Shown: positions 11,599-23,226, numbered from the stretch's first letter. The stretch: DNA of 64,000 nucleotides from Ornithodoros turicata (GCF_037126465.1 NC_088204.1:65037807-65101806); one strand, 5' to 3'. Translations and numbers: made by a program. Notes: a model not told the origin generated them from the sequence alone.

Positions 11599-11991
11599 GA
11601 CTCGGGACTGTCGTGATATAAGTGAATAATTTTCGCACGTAGAGCCTCTGCTCCCTCAAATCGTCCGTTATTCTGGTGAAGAACTCCAGTTCCTTCCCAA
11701 AGACGTAAGTCATCCGCTTCGTTCACCGCGTGCAGTTTCAACTCAAGACGAAAAAACGCGTCAGGGTCGAACATGTCTTTCCCAGGTCAGTAATATACAC
11801 ATCAAGATCTATAGGTGCTGTACCCCCGCAATCCGCCTGGTTGTTCTCCCTTTTTAAGTCAGTAGACGTTTCGATGTGCGTCACTGAAGGTGGTCTAAGA
11901 ACAGCGCTTCACTTTGCGCCCTTCCAGAAATATCCTGTGGTATCCTGTGTGGATCTTGGTTCAAGTGCTGAACCACGTTGGTGAAACCGGC

Positions 11992-12018
11992 CCAACCGGC
12001 CGGAAACCGGCCGGTTGG
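11992..12018. repeat. Perfect GC palindrome
   Basis: CCAACCGGCCGG, then AAA, then the exact reverse complement. It resembles the AACCGG-rich subterminal parts of the hAT element just upstream and may be a leftover end of a related element. Confidence 0.6.
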
Positions 12019-12194
12019 TGTTATAGCCCAAGACGTGCTTGCAAGACGAATATGAACATTTCAAAATGAACAAATTCAGGGAGAGTTGGCGCGCATGAAC
12101 CGCTGCTCACACCAAGCTGGAGTTTTTGTCATTATGCTGCATCATCAGCAGAAACGATGAGTGAGGGTAACATGAACTTATAACGAGCCCTACA

Positions 12195-12280
12195 TAACAC
12201 ATCTTGGAGTAGCCACTCCCGAGTGGTTTGGGACTGACATCTTCATTTTTCATTTTATCAATAAATCGATCAGTAAACAT
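12195..12280 (+). repeat. LINE-like 3' tail, GGAGTAGCC family, copy 2
   Basis: ggagtagccactcccgagtgg then gggactgac, tcttcattttt and a tail with ATAAATCGATC. Same layout as 14962-15055. Confidence 0.65.
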
Positions 12281-13940
12281 ATGTCGCCCGTTGTGATGCT
12301 CTTCTTCTGATAGGCTGCAGGTTCCGTGAACTTGTGTGCATATTCATGAGATCATGCAGAGTGGACCGATTCAAATATTCCAATTTAGGTCTTCCATATT
12401 CGGTTTCATCGTATTCAGCGTGATTTAAAAATAATCATCCGGGTAGTATTGCGTGGAAAACAAATCTATTCGGAATTGAGGCGGGTGCTGAAATATGTGG
12501 CGCAGGACCGTAAATGTACATATGCAGTTAATAAACATCCATCCAATAACGTTCAGGTTATGATAATTTAGTGTACAATTCTGTACACCTGAGATGCAGA
12601 CTGTGTATGTATACCTGCACGCGACTATAGACTAGGCTATGTGATGTCGCATGAAGGAGGCTTCCCTTACATGCGTTATTTTTGTTCTCGTGTCAAAAAC
12701 TACTTGACCATTGAAAAAAAAATCAGTTATGACGAGTACTTTACAAGGAAACAAAAAATACAATAGAAATCAAATACGTTTGATTCAAATCGGAGAAATC
12801 ATTTTTTTATTTTTGAAAAAAAAGTCTTTTCAAAAATTCTTGATTCGATTCTAATGAAATCAAATCAAATTAACTCAAATTTGATTCAATTCAAAAAGCG
12901 ATCTTTTTTCTCAACCCTGCACATGATCAAAGTATGAGGTGGAGCATCTTATCTCTTCTTGCTGCTACGCTGTGAGCATGTGAGCCACCGCAACGCATCT
13001 ATAGAACATGCTGTCTACAGAACAGAACTCTGCATATGATGCATAGAATATGTGCATGCGATGCTGGAAATGTACGGGATGCCTACTAGGATTACACTTA
13101 CAGAACATCTGTGGTACGCAGAATCGAAGAGTCTACGGCATGCAGGCGGCCTACAGGATAAAACATAAGCCTAAAGGATAAAGCCTACAGGATAAAAACC
13201 TGTTTCTACGATATCATTATAAAATAAGGCGTCTTTTTTACCCTTTACATATCTTTCTCTTAAAAAAAGCAATGAGAGCAGCGTATATGTCGTTTCTGCA
13301 GCTGAGTTATACAGCCAGGCATGCATCCTCTCGAAGACAGTATGGAACTACAAGATGACTGGAGTGATTATCTAAAATTCTTTACTTAACTTTTAATAAG
13401 GAGATGTCGAGCAAAAGCTAGATAGAAAGAATGGGAGACAATCCCCGTTGAAAACCATTCGGTGTGTTAAAAAACCCCCGAAGCGCGTGCGTACATTGAA
13501 ACGTAGCCGAATGTTCATATGCCAATGAGCCGAAACCGAAACCGCGGCGACCTGGAGCGCAGGCAGCACAGCGCCCATTCCACGTCAGCGAACCACGTAC
13601 CTTGAAGCGACGGAGAATATCGGAGTATAAGTTCTGATCTTCTGTCCAGATAAACCACTTTCCGGCCTAGATAAGCCTCCGTCGGCGAAGGCCATGCTCT
13701 CCTGAGGCGTGCTGGTTTGGTTTCGGTTTATTTGCACAGCAACATTCAGCGATGGATATTTCACCCGCTTTTTCTTTCTTTCTTCCTAATCTATATCTAA
13801 TCTAACCTAATCTAATATTTCACGGGGCGCGCTCGTTTTAGAATATGTGAAAAACTCGATGACGATCGTCTCCCATTCCGCTATCTCAATTTTGCCTAGA
13901 ATTCCATCATCAATGAGTTCACTATAATGGATTTTAAGTA
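12281..13940. other. AT-rich spacer; possible hAT end near 12915
   Basis: 12760-12912 is a run of AATCAAAT and TTGATT steps ending CTCAACCCTG. This resembles one subterminal end of a hAT-like MITE (TIR CAGGGTTGAG on the minus strand), but the partner end was not found. 13138-13210 carries three copies of a tacaggataaa-like unit. 13790-13815 has ctaatctaacc steps. No coding sequence was recognised. Confidence 0.45.
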
Positions 13941-13980
13941 ATGAGTGACTCTGGGGGGGGGGGGGGGGGGTAGTTATACC

Positions 13981-14270
13981 AACTCCCGTGGAACAGTGGT
14001 TAAGATGATCGCTTTCCACGCCGAGACTGGGAGATGGCCCGGGTTCGAATACTGTCACCGGCTGTGCTGTCTGAGGTTTCCCCCGGGTTTTCCGAAGAGC
14101 TTCCAGACAAATGTCGGCACAGTTCCCCCTGAAGTCGGCCCAGGACGCATACTAACCCCCCTGTCCCCCACCCCTTCCTGCTGTCCTCTCTCCTTCTGTC
14201 CACGTCTGTACATCGCTCATAGCCACAATTGCTTCGCGGCGCTAACACGAAATAATAATAAAAAAATACT
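13981..14270 (+). mobile_element. tRNA-derived SINE, full copy
   Basis: The head has an A-box-like segment (gtggaacagtggttaag, 13988-14004) and a B box GGTTCGAATAC (14042-14052), the internal RNA polymerase III promoter of a tRNA-derived SINE. The body runs through tttcccccgggttttcc, gtcggcacagttccccctg and gaagtcggcccaggacgc to a region copied at 35786-36193 and ends in an aataataataaaaaaat tail. An 18-base G run (13953-13970) precedes it. It encodes no protein and depends on a LINE for mobility. Confidence 0.88.
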
Positions 14271-14960
14271 TTGTGGTTACGTACTGTCTTCGAGAAGATT
14301 TCCGCCTTGCCGTATAACTCAACTGCAAAAACGACGTCTATGCTGTCTGATAGCTTTTTAGAGAAAAACTCTGTAGATGATAAACAGAGACGCCCTGTAT
14401 ATTCACAGTGACAGGAAGGTTATTTCCCGGACTTCTGACTGAACACCCGCTTCGCGAAAGGAAACGAAACGTTACGTTGTAGTACAAGACGTCCTTGGAA
14501 GACGATTTTGCCGAAGCGAATTCCACTCCGTCAGATGCGTTCATGTGTGCAATCCTTTGCTGACATGCGTCGCAAGTGTCAACTTTATTATACACATTGC
14601 ATGGCGTGGAGGCGTGGTTATTTGAAATGTAGGCTGACCACTCATTGTCAAGGTCATGCGTGCATCCCGGAACTCAACATACTAACGCACGCATTAGTCA
14701 TGCAAGTGAAATGGAATAGAACGGAAGAACTGTTTACGGAAGGATTTCTCAGTAACCGTGTCCTGTACCATAGAAAACGTGGCAGGAAACATGCAAAAGT
14801 CAATGCCAACCTGTGATTCGATGTGCAGAACCCGTCTTGACCTGCTGCCTTATTGGAGCCATATACGACAGGTTAGCGATATTGACATATTCGCAGTACC
14901 CTACCACTACAAGGAGAAAGTGTACAGACGATGACTAAAAACAAAAAAGCAAAAACGCGT
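14271..14960. other. No gene seen
   Basis: A plus-strand open stretch (14508-14816) and a minus-strand one (14338-14595) overlap without domains. Nothing was recognised. Confidence 0.4.
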
Positions 14961-14961
14961 C

Positions 14962-15056
14962 CTGGAGTAACCAGTCCCGAGTGGCTCGAGACTACCATCT
15001 CCATTTTTTTCTTTTAAAATCAATCAATCGATCAATCAATCAATCAACAAAAAAAC
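14962..15056 (+). repeat. LINE-like 3' tail, GGAGTAGCC family, copy 3
   Basis: tggagtaaccagtcccgagtgg, gagactaccatctcc, T-rich run, then an (AATC)n/(TCAA)n simple tail. The simple tail at the 3' end is typical of non-LTR elements primed at the target. Confidence 0.7.
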
Positions 15057-15144
15057 AAAACCTCGAATACAAAGACAAGCAGCTCTAACAAATGACTGCG
15101 GCGCTGTTTTCGTACTACTGACTTGTGTGTGTGTGCGTGTGTAC

Positions 15145-15627
15145 CAGGGTTGCGGAATGGGATCAACCATTCCATTCCAATTCCATTCCGAGGAATGGAC
15201 ATTTGTGATAATTCAATTCCTTTCAATTCATCGGAATGAAAAGGTACGGTCAGTTCCCGCTCCTGGAATGGCTTGGCAACCCTATTCTATTCATCTATAA
15301 TTCCACAAATAAAAGAAAAAGGACCGGCAACCGTGCTGGGTAGCCTAGCAGTGCTAGAGGAGACTGACATTACCCTGCACGGAAAAAGCACAAAAACAAG
15401 GTAGAGGGCAGAAGGGGACAGAAACAACCGGGTTGAAACCAGAACTACCACCTGGGCATCCAGACCATTCCGTCCTAATTCCATTCCTGCCAAAAAATGC
15501 CTAATTCCATTCCCATTCCATCCAGCGACAGTTTCCGCCATTCCATTCCAACTCTATTCCAGGCTTTGATAAATCTGGAATGATTCCGGAATCATTCCAT
15601 TGCCGGAGTGGCAACTCATCACCCCTG
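15145..15627. mobile_element. hAT-like MITE with ATTCC repeats
   Basis: It starts CAGGGTTGCGGAATGGGA and ends GGAGTGGCAACTCATCACCCCTG-like on the plus strand. The 8-bp flanks are GTGTGTAC (15137-15144) and GTGCGTAC (15628-15635), a 7/8 match that fits a hAT target duplication with one change. Both subterminal regions are packed with ATTCCATTCC steps in inverted sense. An inner CTTGGCAACCC (15271-15281) resembles a second terminus. No transposase is present in 483 bp. Confidence 0.8.
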
Positions 15628-15734
15628 GTGCGTACTATAGACCATCTGGTACATGAATGCATTCGGGGAGTATCAATGGGGTATCGACAGATATGAATAA
15701 ATTTCGTGTTCAAGTACATTGGAATCTATTTAAA

Positions 15735-15865
15735 CGCCATCGGTGGATCAATTGGTATACAGCGTGTCCGTTCATTGATCCCAAGGCTGCAGGTTTGATC
15801 CCGGCCGAGGATGCCAGCAACGTGGTGGCAGGGTACAAGCGGCGACTCCTGTAGTTGAAATGCCT
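15735..15865 (+). repeat. Second tRNA-like SINE family, copy 1
   Basis: The B-box-like ggtttgatcccggccgaggatgccagcaa resembles ggttcaaacccggctgaggacggtagcaa at 36680-36708. A head with GGTATACAGCGTG lies upstream. Sequence after the B box diverges between the two copies. The pair looks like a second, older SINE family. Confidence 0.5.
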
Positions 15866-16495
15866 TCTGCGTAAATAAAGCGAAATAGCTCATTCTACGA
15901 TATACAGGGGGAGTAGAGAATGTGTTAAAAGGCATGTTCTCCCTTTAATGCTAAGGGAAGAGTCTTAGGACGAGAGGCTGTTCTTCTCCTCTAAGGTCGT
16001 TTTCTTTCTCTTTAACTGAACAATAAGGTGACATTCAGCACTGCTTGGAATCGTGTTTCACTAATCAAATAACCTAACAGGAACCGCCTTGCAAAATATA
16101 TTCCCTGAGCGAAGCAAGGAACTGCGGTTCCACTGGTCCTGGTGCTGGTGGGGAAGGGACTCGACTTCTAAGGGAACTGTGCCGACATATGTCTGAAAGT
16201 CAACAAAATGCCCCCCCCCCCCCCCCCTCCCGAGTTGCAGATGTTGTTCTATGAGAGAGCGGCGCTCTCAATGTTGCAAGACGGCTGTCGGCAGAATGCC
16301 GGGGAACAGGAATGCAATACTCTGAGCGAAGCTATTTAGTGACTCTATGTATCGTTGGGGTAGGCCTAATTTCAGGAACGACGAACTATGCCATATATGA
16401 ACGCGTACGTCGCACGCAACATGCGTTAGCTATATAAACTTCGTCTTTATTGAGAGGCACGCTCAAAACCCCAATACATCCTCTTTCATTTCAGA
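15866..16495. other. SINE core scrap and C run; no gene seen
   Basis: 16150-16195 reads on the minus strand as the SINE core (cagacatatgtcggcacag, ttagaagtcg), and a 17-base C run (16211-16227) lies just after it. No coding sequence was recognised in the rest. Confidence 0.5.
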
Positions 16496-16756
16496 GAACA
16501 AGTAAGAACACTTAAACGTCCACTTGAGAAAATTTCTCATCGTAGCCCAGGCGCCTTGGTGCCTGTCCGAACGGCGTGGCAAACGTGCACATTTTTGACG
16601 TCTTATGACACAGCAGAAGATTATGAAGAGGCCTTGGAACGACAGTGCCAGCCATCCCCTGGAATTCATCTCTTAGAGGTGTTCGAAGTGCGTGAGGAAC
16701 CTGTCGAGCCGCTTGCACTACAGATTGAGAGCCACGTTTCAGCACAATATTAGCTT
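16496..16756 (+). CDS. Unrecognised open segment (possible exon or LINE end)
   Basis: A frame stays open from about 16496 to a TAG near 16753. It carries a mixed, protein-like composition (DTAEDYEEALERQC, LLEVFEVREEPVEPLALQ) and follows cctctttcatttcag, which looks like a splice acceptor. No family was recognised. About 40 bp after the stop comes gtggagctgcaggcgcc, also found after a LINE stop at 4297, so it may instead be unrecognised LINE sequence. A minus-strand frame is open over the same region. Confidence 0.2.
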
Positions 16757-17474
16757 CAGCGACGTGATATCTCCATAAGCCCCGGAAATAACAAAAGTGG
16801 AGCTGCAGGCGCCCATGAGGGGAAGCCACCCTGCTCCAGCAACCCCAACTAGTGTACTGTACTACTATATATCGGTCGTAACTGCTCGCATATAATCGAT
16901 CGCAACCGCTTTGTGAAGAATATGCAGTGTGCCACTTTATCGGATGGCTGACAGGCCGCCTAACGACGTTAGTGGCACCGCATACAAAATCTGGTGTTCC
17001 CCCGCTGTCCGCTGTTCGTAGGGCCATTACAGTTCGCCAGAAGTCCTGTTTCTGTTCACGTTGTTTAGTTCTGTTTCCTTGAGGAGCCTGAATAGCGTTG
17101 CAGTCACGTCACTGTCAGGGCTCTGGTCACTGTGTTGGACAGGGCCAAGCAATGTCGGTAGAGGGAGGTCATGATTGAGGGCTTTCTGGAACCGGTTGAG
17201 CAACGCTCGGTAAGATTAGTTGGGAGAGCCATCCCTCCCTCGCGACTATCCCCCTGATTACTTCGAGGTTCCGAACGTTTTCCTTCGGGGGTCTCCCAAA
17301 CGAAGCTAAGACAAAGCCGACGCCGACTCAATGTATTGCATCTACTCTGCAGCAATCACGTGGGTTTGGTTTGATTTTAAGGAAAAAATAAAATGGTGAT
17401 TTTGACTTCACTAATGTGAGGCACGCAACTCCACATCACTTGCACCACTTACTTTGGTGGAAAACTCCTTTAAT

Positions 17475-17555
17475 GATGATGCCAATGAAGGTGAGCAGGA
17501 TGATGGCGATGATGATGCTGATGATGATTAGTGGTGGTGGTGGAGGTGGTGATTC
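17475..17555 (+). repeat. GATGAT microsatellite
   Basis: Imperfect (GAT)n/(GATG)n, then (GGT)n. Open frames across it are low complexity. Confidence 0.8.
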
Positions 17556-17656
17556 CGTCAGAAACCAAGTACACACACACACTGAGATGTCACAGAACGC
17601 GCAAACACGCAACACGCAAACAGTCGAACAGCAAAACCCGCAAAACGTACATACGC

Positions 17657-20010
17657 TCAAAACTTGTTGTCTGCATCAATGTCCGGGAAAAATTTCACTA
17701 TGGCGGAGTACGCCCGGTGTCTGACACTGTGATTCCAGGGCCCAAGTACTTTTGAAACGCTGAAAGGACGGCCGTCCACTGCAGCCAGCTCGGACTGTAG
17801 AAGGCGACGAGCTTCTGTGTATCGTACGCAGGTCATCAAAATGTGCTCTACATCTTCCACAACACCGCACATGGAGCAGTTTGGTGAGGCTTTCCCGATC
17901 ATGTGTAGAAAGCTACGGCTGTATGGGACCTTCAGACGGAACCGGTGGATTAGGGTATCCAGGGAGGCTGGGACCACGAACGAAAAGTCTGGGTCTATGC
18001 TGGTCAGTGGCGGCCTTCCGGATTCACTGTGCCACAGGTCTCTGCTTAGTCTCTTCGTCAAAGTAGACAACATTAAGCGGGTGTCAGAGGGAGTAAAATA
18101 CACCTTACGAACCGGACCGGACGATGAGCCCGGGAAGCCGCTGCATACGGCACGTCGCTCCCAGGTATGCAGGAATAGCCAGGGATCCACTGAAGGATGA
18201 TGTCGTGTCCCTGTACTACACACGCGTTGTAAATCTTAATGGTGTCGTGTACGATTGAAGCAAGACCTGCTGATCCGCCCGGCGCTTATAATGCTCGGTC
18301 TGTGAATCACTGTAAACAACCCATGATTTGGGTCTGCTTCTGTAAATTGCATCGCAATGATCATCCCATGGAGCTCTGCGGCCTTGGACGAAGTGCGATG
18401 AGACAATCGTGCGCAGCCCTCAATGCAGAGCTCAGGAACGACATATGTTTTCTGGGTTGTCTACGTGGTATGGAGTAGCCGGCTTCCACGTTGGTGGTGC
18501 CAGTTTTCTCCATTTTTTTCTTTTTCACTCACTCACTCACTCACTCACTCACATATGCACACGTGGATCCTGACTCATCTGTAGACGTGTCCGTGAGAAT
18601 GCACACTCTGTCCCTTTGACTGTGCAGTACCTGAAGAGTTTGCTGACGCACAACACTTGACAGCACGAATTTTCTTCCCGTAAGACCCGATACTTTCGTG
18701 AACACCCGAGGCTGTAGCAAACCCAGGGAGGGCTTTAGTGCACCTTACAATGGCTTATGCCGGGGGACATAAGTGCGGCACGGCATAATAGCTTTATGGA
18801 ACCTCGAAAAACTTCGTGTCGAAATAGCGCTTGGGAGCGGCTGCCGACGAAATCTCGTTGTTAGTTTCAACGTAATGGCGAAGCGATTCTAATATCTGTA
18901 GCACAGGAAGTGTCCCGCCTCGGCTACGACAGCTGTATTGAACGCTGCTCTGAGAACTCCAAGGCAGATCTTGATGCTCTTTGCCAACGCACGTTCTAGA
19001 ATTATTTCGGACGACGGCGCTACATCATGAAGAACTGGGACGTGAAACGTGAGGGGATACCGTACCAATGCAGTATGTAGGGTAAACATTGATGAACATG
19101 ATGATCTCCATCGACAACCTGCCAAAAATCGCAGGATATTGGTACGAGCATGCAACTTGGTCTAGAGGCATAGGACTTCAGGTCTCCATGAGAGCGAACG
19201 ATCCACGATGACTCCAAGGAACGGGAGATGCGTAACTCGTGACATAGAATGTCCATTTACCTCCAGCTGTAACCTCGGCAACCGTTTCCGCGTGAACGGA
19301 AGGAAGACTGTCTTTACTGGAGAGACGTTCATCCCCCGCTCTGTGAGAAACCTCATCACCAGGTCAAGGGAGCCCTGTAGCCGGGTCTGCAGTGCTGGCC
19401 ATTGCTTCCCTGAAGTCCAGAGGCAGATATTATCCACACAGCTACTGATTTTTACTCCCCGAGGAAGCAACTGTGGCAGGAACGAGAGTACAACATTGAA
19501 GAGCAACGGACTGAGAACACCACATTGAGGCACTCCCGTTTCCTGTGCATGATAGTGGCTGTCACCGTTGCCTGTGCGCATGAACACCTTGCGATCCTGC
19601 AAATATGCCGTAATCCAACGAAATCTACGGACACTGTCATACGCACTCTTAATATCAAGGAAAACGGCGACCATTAGGCTCCGTTAGCCTGTTCTTCTTC
19701 AATACTTGTAACTATAGGTCGAGTATATGCAGCCCATTGCGCAGCGGGACTTCCGGAATCCTGCCATGCACTCCGGAAGGGACCTGTTTGACTTCAGTTA
19801 CCATTCGACTCTGTTGAGAATTAAACTCTCCATTATCTTGCACAAGCAGCTCGTCAGACTGACCGGGCGGAAGGAACCCAGCTCTCGTGGAGGCTTGCCT
19901 GGGTTCAAGACTGGAATGATCTGCAACGTCTTCCAGGATTCTGGGAGGACACCTTCACGCAAGCTCTTGTTGATCAAGTGTTCCACGTAATGCGGGATGG
20001 TCCTCCACAA
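17657..20010 (-). pseudogene. I-like LINE: RT, RNase H and C-terminal zinc segment
   Basis: This is the longest LINE coding remnant in the window. From 20010 downwards it holds an RT entry segment (LREGVLPESWKTLQIIPVL, FRPVSLTSCLCKIME), motif A FLDIKSAYDSV (19670), TGVPQCGVLSPLLFNVVL and the catalytic region as SCVDNICLW, where the usual D-D pair reads D-N. FLGVIVDRSLSWRPEV follows, then a thumb region (to 18889). RNase H appears as ILTDTSTDESGS (about 18590), SHRTSSKAAELHG (about 18420) and VVYSDSQ (about 18305). The end (18223-17657) has RFRLKVPYSRSFLH, CSMCGVVEDVEHILMTC and DGRPFSVSKVLGPW. Several frame changes and an insertion at 18470-18548 break it, and the altered catalytic D also implies it is dead. 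Confidence 0.88.
18470..18550 (+). repeat. LINE-like 3' tail, GGAGTAGCC family, copy 4, inserted in RNase H
   Basis: ggagtagccggcttccacg, tctccatttttttcttttt and a (CACT)n tail, in plus orientation. It sits inside a minus-strand LINE between the first and second RNase H acidic motifs, so it inserted after that LINE had landed. Confidence 0.75.
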
Positions 20011-20282
20011 AGTTCCGTTCGTCGAAAACCTCGCGGAGTATTAATATGTCTGGTACATCGTCGTTCAGACTAGAGGGACCCATTTTGAATGTCATTCCAT
20101 GTGGGGGTGTTGAGATGATTTAGAACTGTTCGAAAACGTTCAGTTTCATAGACTCAAAACAGGAAGGGGTGAAACATACAATTTGTTACGTAGGTTTCAA
20201 TTTTTCGACCAGAGCTGGCTTCTTCAGGTACCCGAAGAAGCCCAGTCTCTGGGCGAAAGCTTGTAATGTACGTAATTACACA

Positions 20283-20375
20283 CACACACATAAATGGGAT
20301 GATGATGTGGTGGGTCATTCTCCGCCGTTATGGCAGTACACTGCCCCATTGCGCTGGTGGAAGGGATGAGAAAGT
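20283..20375 (+). repeat. Short dispersed repeat, GGTGGGTCATTC family, copy 1
   Basis: After an (AC)n run comes gggatgatgatgtggtggg, cattctccgccgt, tggcagtacactgcccc. Related copies with the same (AC)n lead lie at 55805-55890, and a looser one at 56098-56160. Confidence 0.6.
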
Positions 20376-21085
20376 GATGATGATGGAAAGGTGTCCTATT
20401 AGAGTTCGTCCATTAGTCCAGTGCTGGAGAGAAACTCAGTAACAGCTCGTAAGCCTTGCATCAGATGTGAGGGGTCCGACCATGGCCCGAGAATTTTGGC
20501 ACGTAATAAGCACAAGTTTCATATACTTCCTTTTTTTGATATTTCGAAGCACAGACTGTGCCTTTCTTCGTGTGTCAGTCTATTTCATAAATTGTACAAT
20601 GTCCGAAACGATTTTTTATTGTTCCGTGAAAGAATATTTACTGCACATAGTGGAAGAATGTCGTTCTTGTATTTTTGACGAAAGGTCACGCCACATGTAT
20701 CGTAGCACTGTTCCACCTTGGTATACCCGGGAATTCTTTCTGGCAGTGTTCCGATCGGTTCTTTGCCGTTCGACCACGTATCTAGCGTATGCACCGAGCG
20801 GGTTTCTGGCGCTCTCTGATGTCCCACGTAGATGATTGAGGCGGTGCAAGAGCGCGGCACGGATGCTTTCATACTTCTCATAGCGCTGGTAGATAATTGA
20901 TTAGGCGAAATATATCAGCGTCTACATTGCAGAGGGCACTTCCTTGGGGAACACTATGCGGTCCAGTAAGTTTCTCTGTATCCCGTACTCCTGTTCTAGT
21001 TAAAATTAATCTTTCGTTGTCTTAGGAAGGGAACAATGACTCTGTGGTACGTACCTAGGCCGTGGACTTCATCTTGTAACGAGCT
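20376..21085. other. No gene seen
   Basis: A plus-strand frame (20467-20835) and overlapping minus-strand frames have no recognisable domains. Confidence 0.4.
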
Positions 21086-21089
21086 AACA

Positions 21090-21190
21090 AGGAGGGGGTG
21101 GGACGTAGGGATTCGAGCGGTCTGCCTGCCTATAGATTGCCGCCACGTTGCTCGGGTAAGGGATAAAAGGGTGTATTGGTAGGGGAAGGC
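21090..21190 (+). repeat. Dispersed repeat shared with 30475-30570
   Basis: ggggattcgagcggtct-type core (here agggattcgagcggtctgc), then ttgctcgg, aagggataaaaggg. The copy at 30475-30570 keeps the same order. The family is not recognised. Confidence 0.6.
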
Positions 21191-22780
21191 TCACACGTCT
21201 GGTTCTACAGTTTCCTGCACTACAGCCGACCGTGAGGGCTCACTGCCTTCTGAAAGTTCAGCAGGGCTTTCTGTACGGCTTTGCGGCGCTGGAGGTTGCT
21301 GCGCGGATGGACGATCTCCTCAATCTGTAGCTCTCATGGTCGAGGGTGCTGCACTACTTTCTGGAGTTCCCGTCTTGTTCCCGTCTGTGTTCGTCCGTTT
21401 CTGGTTGACCGCACTGACCACAATTTGGAGTAGAAGTGCGGCTGAGTTTGAAAGTGTGGGCGCACGTGTAGGCATAGGCACTATACGGGATCGGATGCAA
21501 CGCAGGAGGGAAACTTCGGTCTTAGCTAACGAGGCTTAGCGACGAGTGACACTCGTCGAGAACGGCACGTGATAAAACACGCGCACGGTGATCTTCCCGC
21601 GATACGTGAAGGGAAGACACATTGCGCATACGTCACGCGCAATGGTCACGTGCCCATCCTTTTGAATTTCCCGCCACTCGTTAGCTCGTTAGACGTACAT
21701 GTCGTTAGAGTAGTACATGCAGTGCACTGGTGTAACTCACAGTATGCTCTCAGGAGATCTAGTCATCGCTAGCTATCTCCTTTGGGCTTGTGCTTCCACT
21801 ACAGCAGAGACCAGACCAAGCACTTATTCCATAAAACTGCGGTTGCGACGCACAGCGTAGAGAATGGACTAGACTGGCTGCGTAGGTGTGGATAGGATAG
21901 TCTGAGTGGGACCTGTGCTCCTGTTGACAGCCTTTCTCAAGTTTTAAGACAAATGTCAACACACTTCCTTGCAAAGTTGGCCCAGGATGCACTATCCCAC
22001 CAAGCGATTTCCTCCTCGTCTGCTTGCAAACAGCTCTGTACCTAATGATTTTACGACTTCACTATTAAAAGAAAGGGGCGTGTTGTAACTCCTCTTTGGG
22101 GAGTACGCCTTTGCCATATATCACTCCCTTTGGGGCGTACAATTCTCTCTCCATTACCTTCGTTAAAGGTGCTGTCCGCGAGGAATCCGAAATTCTAAAG
22201 TTAATGTGATATGTACTATTTGGAGATGCCTTCCAGGAAGAAAACATAAAAGAGTTTCGCAAAATTCGTTCGTGTTTTTTTTTTTTTTTTCATAAAACAT
22301 CAATAACATTCAATTCGAAACCAACTGCAGGCTTCCGGTTGAAACGACCCTTCCTTGCTTCGCTTCGCTTCTTCCGATGATGTCACTGGCATTGCCGGCA
22401 AGATTCCCAATCGCCCAGCTGACGGCGTCGCCAGGCTGGTTGCAATCCGATACCACCGAAAGCGTAAGCGGAGATGCTTCTATCGACGGTGCGGCAGCAG
22501 ATTGCGGGTCGACAGGCCACATTTTGTGACTGACAGCCTGCCTTCATAACGGACTCCAGTGACGTCGGTCCCGCACACTGCTGCCTGACTTCAGCCGGGA
22601 ACGCGCAGCCGGCTGCAAAAGCAGATTAAATTCATTTTCTAATGTTTGCGACTGTTGCCAAACGAAATATTCATGTGACATGTTACATTTTTCAAGAGTG
22701 TACGACCAACGGAACTCTACAGTCCATGAGCTTCCTTATGGCCATTCGTAACTCATCGTTGCTGTTCATGGCTGGGAGTT
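21191..22780. other. Spacer with an old SINE scrap
   Basis: 21943-22005 (agacaaatgtcaacacacttcc, aagttggcccaggatgc) is a diverged plus-strand copy of the SINE core. A 17-base T run lies at 22274-22290. No coding sequence was recognised. Confidence 0.4.
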
Positions 22781-22781
22781 C

Positions 22782-22945
22782 CAGGGATGGGCATAAATAC
22801 ATTTTTTAGTATTTAAATATAAATACAAAATACTTTGTTGAAAGGGGTATTTAACTACTCTTCATAAATACTTTTCAACATGAGTATTTAAATACAAAAT
22901 ATAAATACAGTATTTAAATACCGTAACTACTACCGTAAATACTGT
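22782..22945 (+). repeat. Single end of a hAT-like element
   Basis: CAGGGATGGGCATAAATAC followed by dense TATTTAAATA and AAATAC steps, a subterminal pattern typical of hAT MITEs. No matching inverted end was found downstream, so this is a one-ended fragment. Confidence 0.5.
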
Positions 22946-23014
22946 GAGGAAGATGTCATCTGGAATTACAGAAATAATGATGATCATAAGAACAAATCAG
23001 CAAGTACAATAGCA

Positions 23015-23020
23015 TTTATT
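23015..23020 (-). terminator. AATAAA poly(A) signal
   Basis: AATAAA on the minus strand, 28 bp past the stop codon at 23048. It supports the candidate terminal exon, although the hexamer is common in AT-rich DNA. Confidence 0.35.
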
Positions 23021-23047
23021 TGTTAGATTATCATGGCGATTTTAATA

Positions 23048-23226
23048 TTAGAAATATCTCGAAGGCTGCTTCTTCCAGGCATCTTCCCCTTGAGCCTCCT
23101 TCACACGGTTCTCGACATAACCAAGATGGCCGGCGTAGTCGCTGGTGTGTACGGGAGAAGGCGCCACAAATTTTGCATATCCCTGATTGACATGCCGGGC
23201 AGTGGAAAACCTGCGTATCTTCTAGC
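23048..23226 (-). CDS. Candidate terminal exon, function unknown
   Basis: Reading leftwards, a frame runs from just after a TAG (about 23227) to a TAA at 23048-23050. It includes YAKFVAPSPVHTSDYAGHLG and ends in DAWKKQPSRYF. Two possible acceptors lie at its start, atacgcag (about 23212) and tgtcaatcag (23183-23185). An AATAAA poly(A) signal (23015-23020) lies 28 bp after the stop. The charged, non-repetitive composition and short 3' UTR look like a real last exon. I do not recognise the family, and an uncharacterised transposon end is possible. Confidence 0.35.

Noticed and set aside
17436..17724. Met/His-rich frames
   Set aside because: Produced by the GATGAT and GGT microsatellite.
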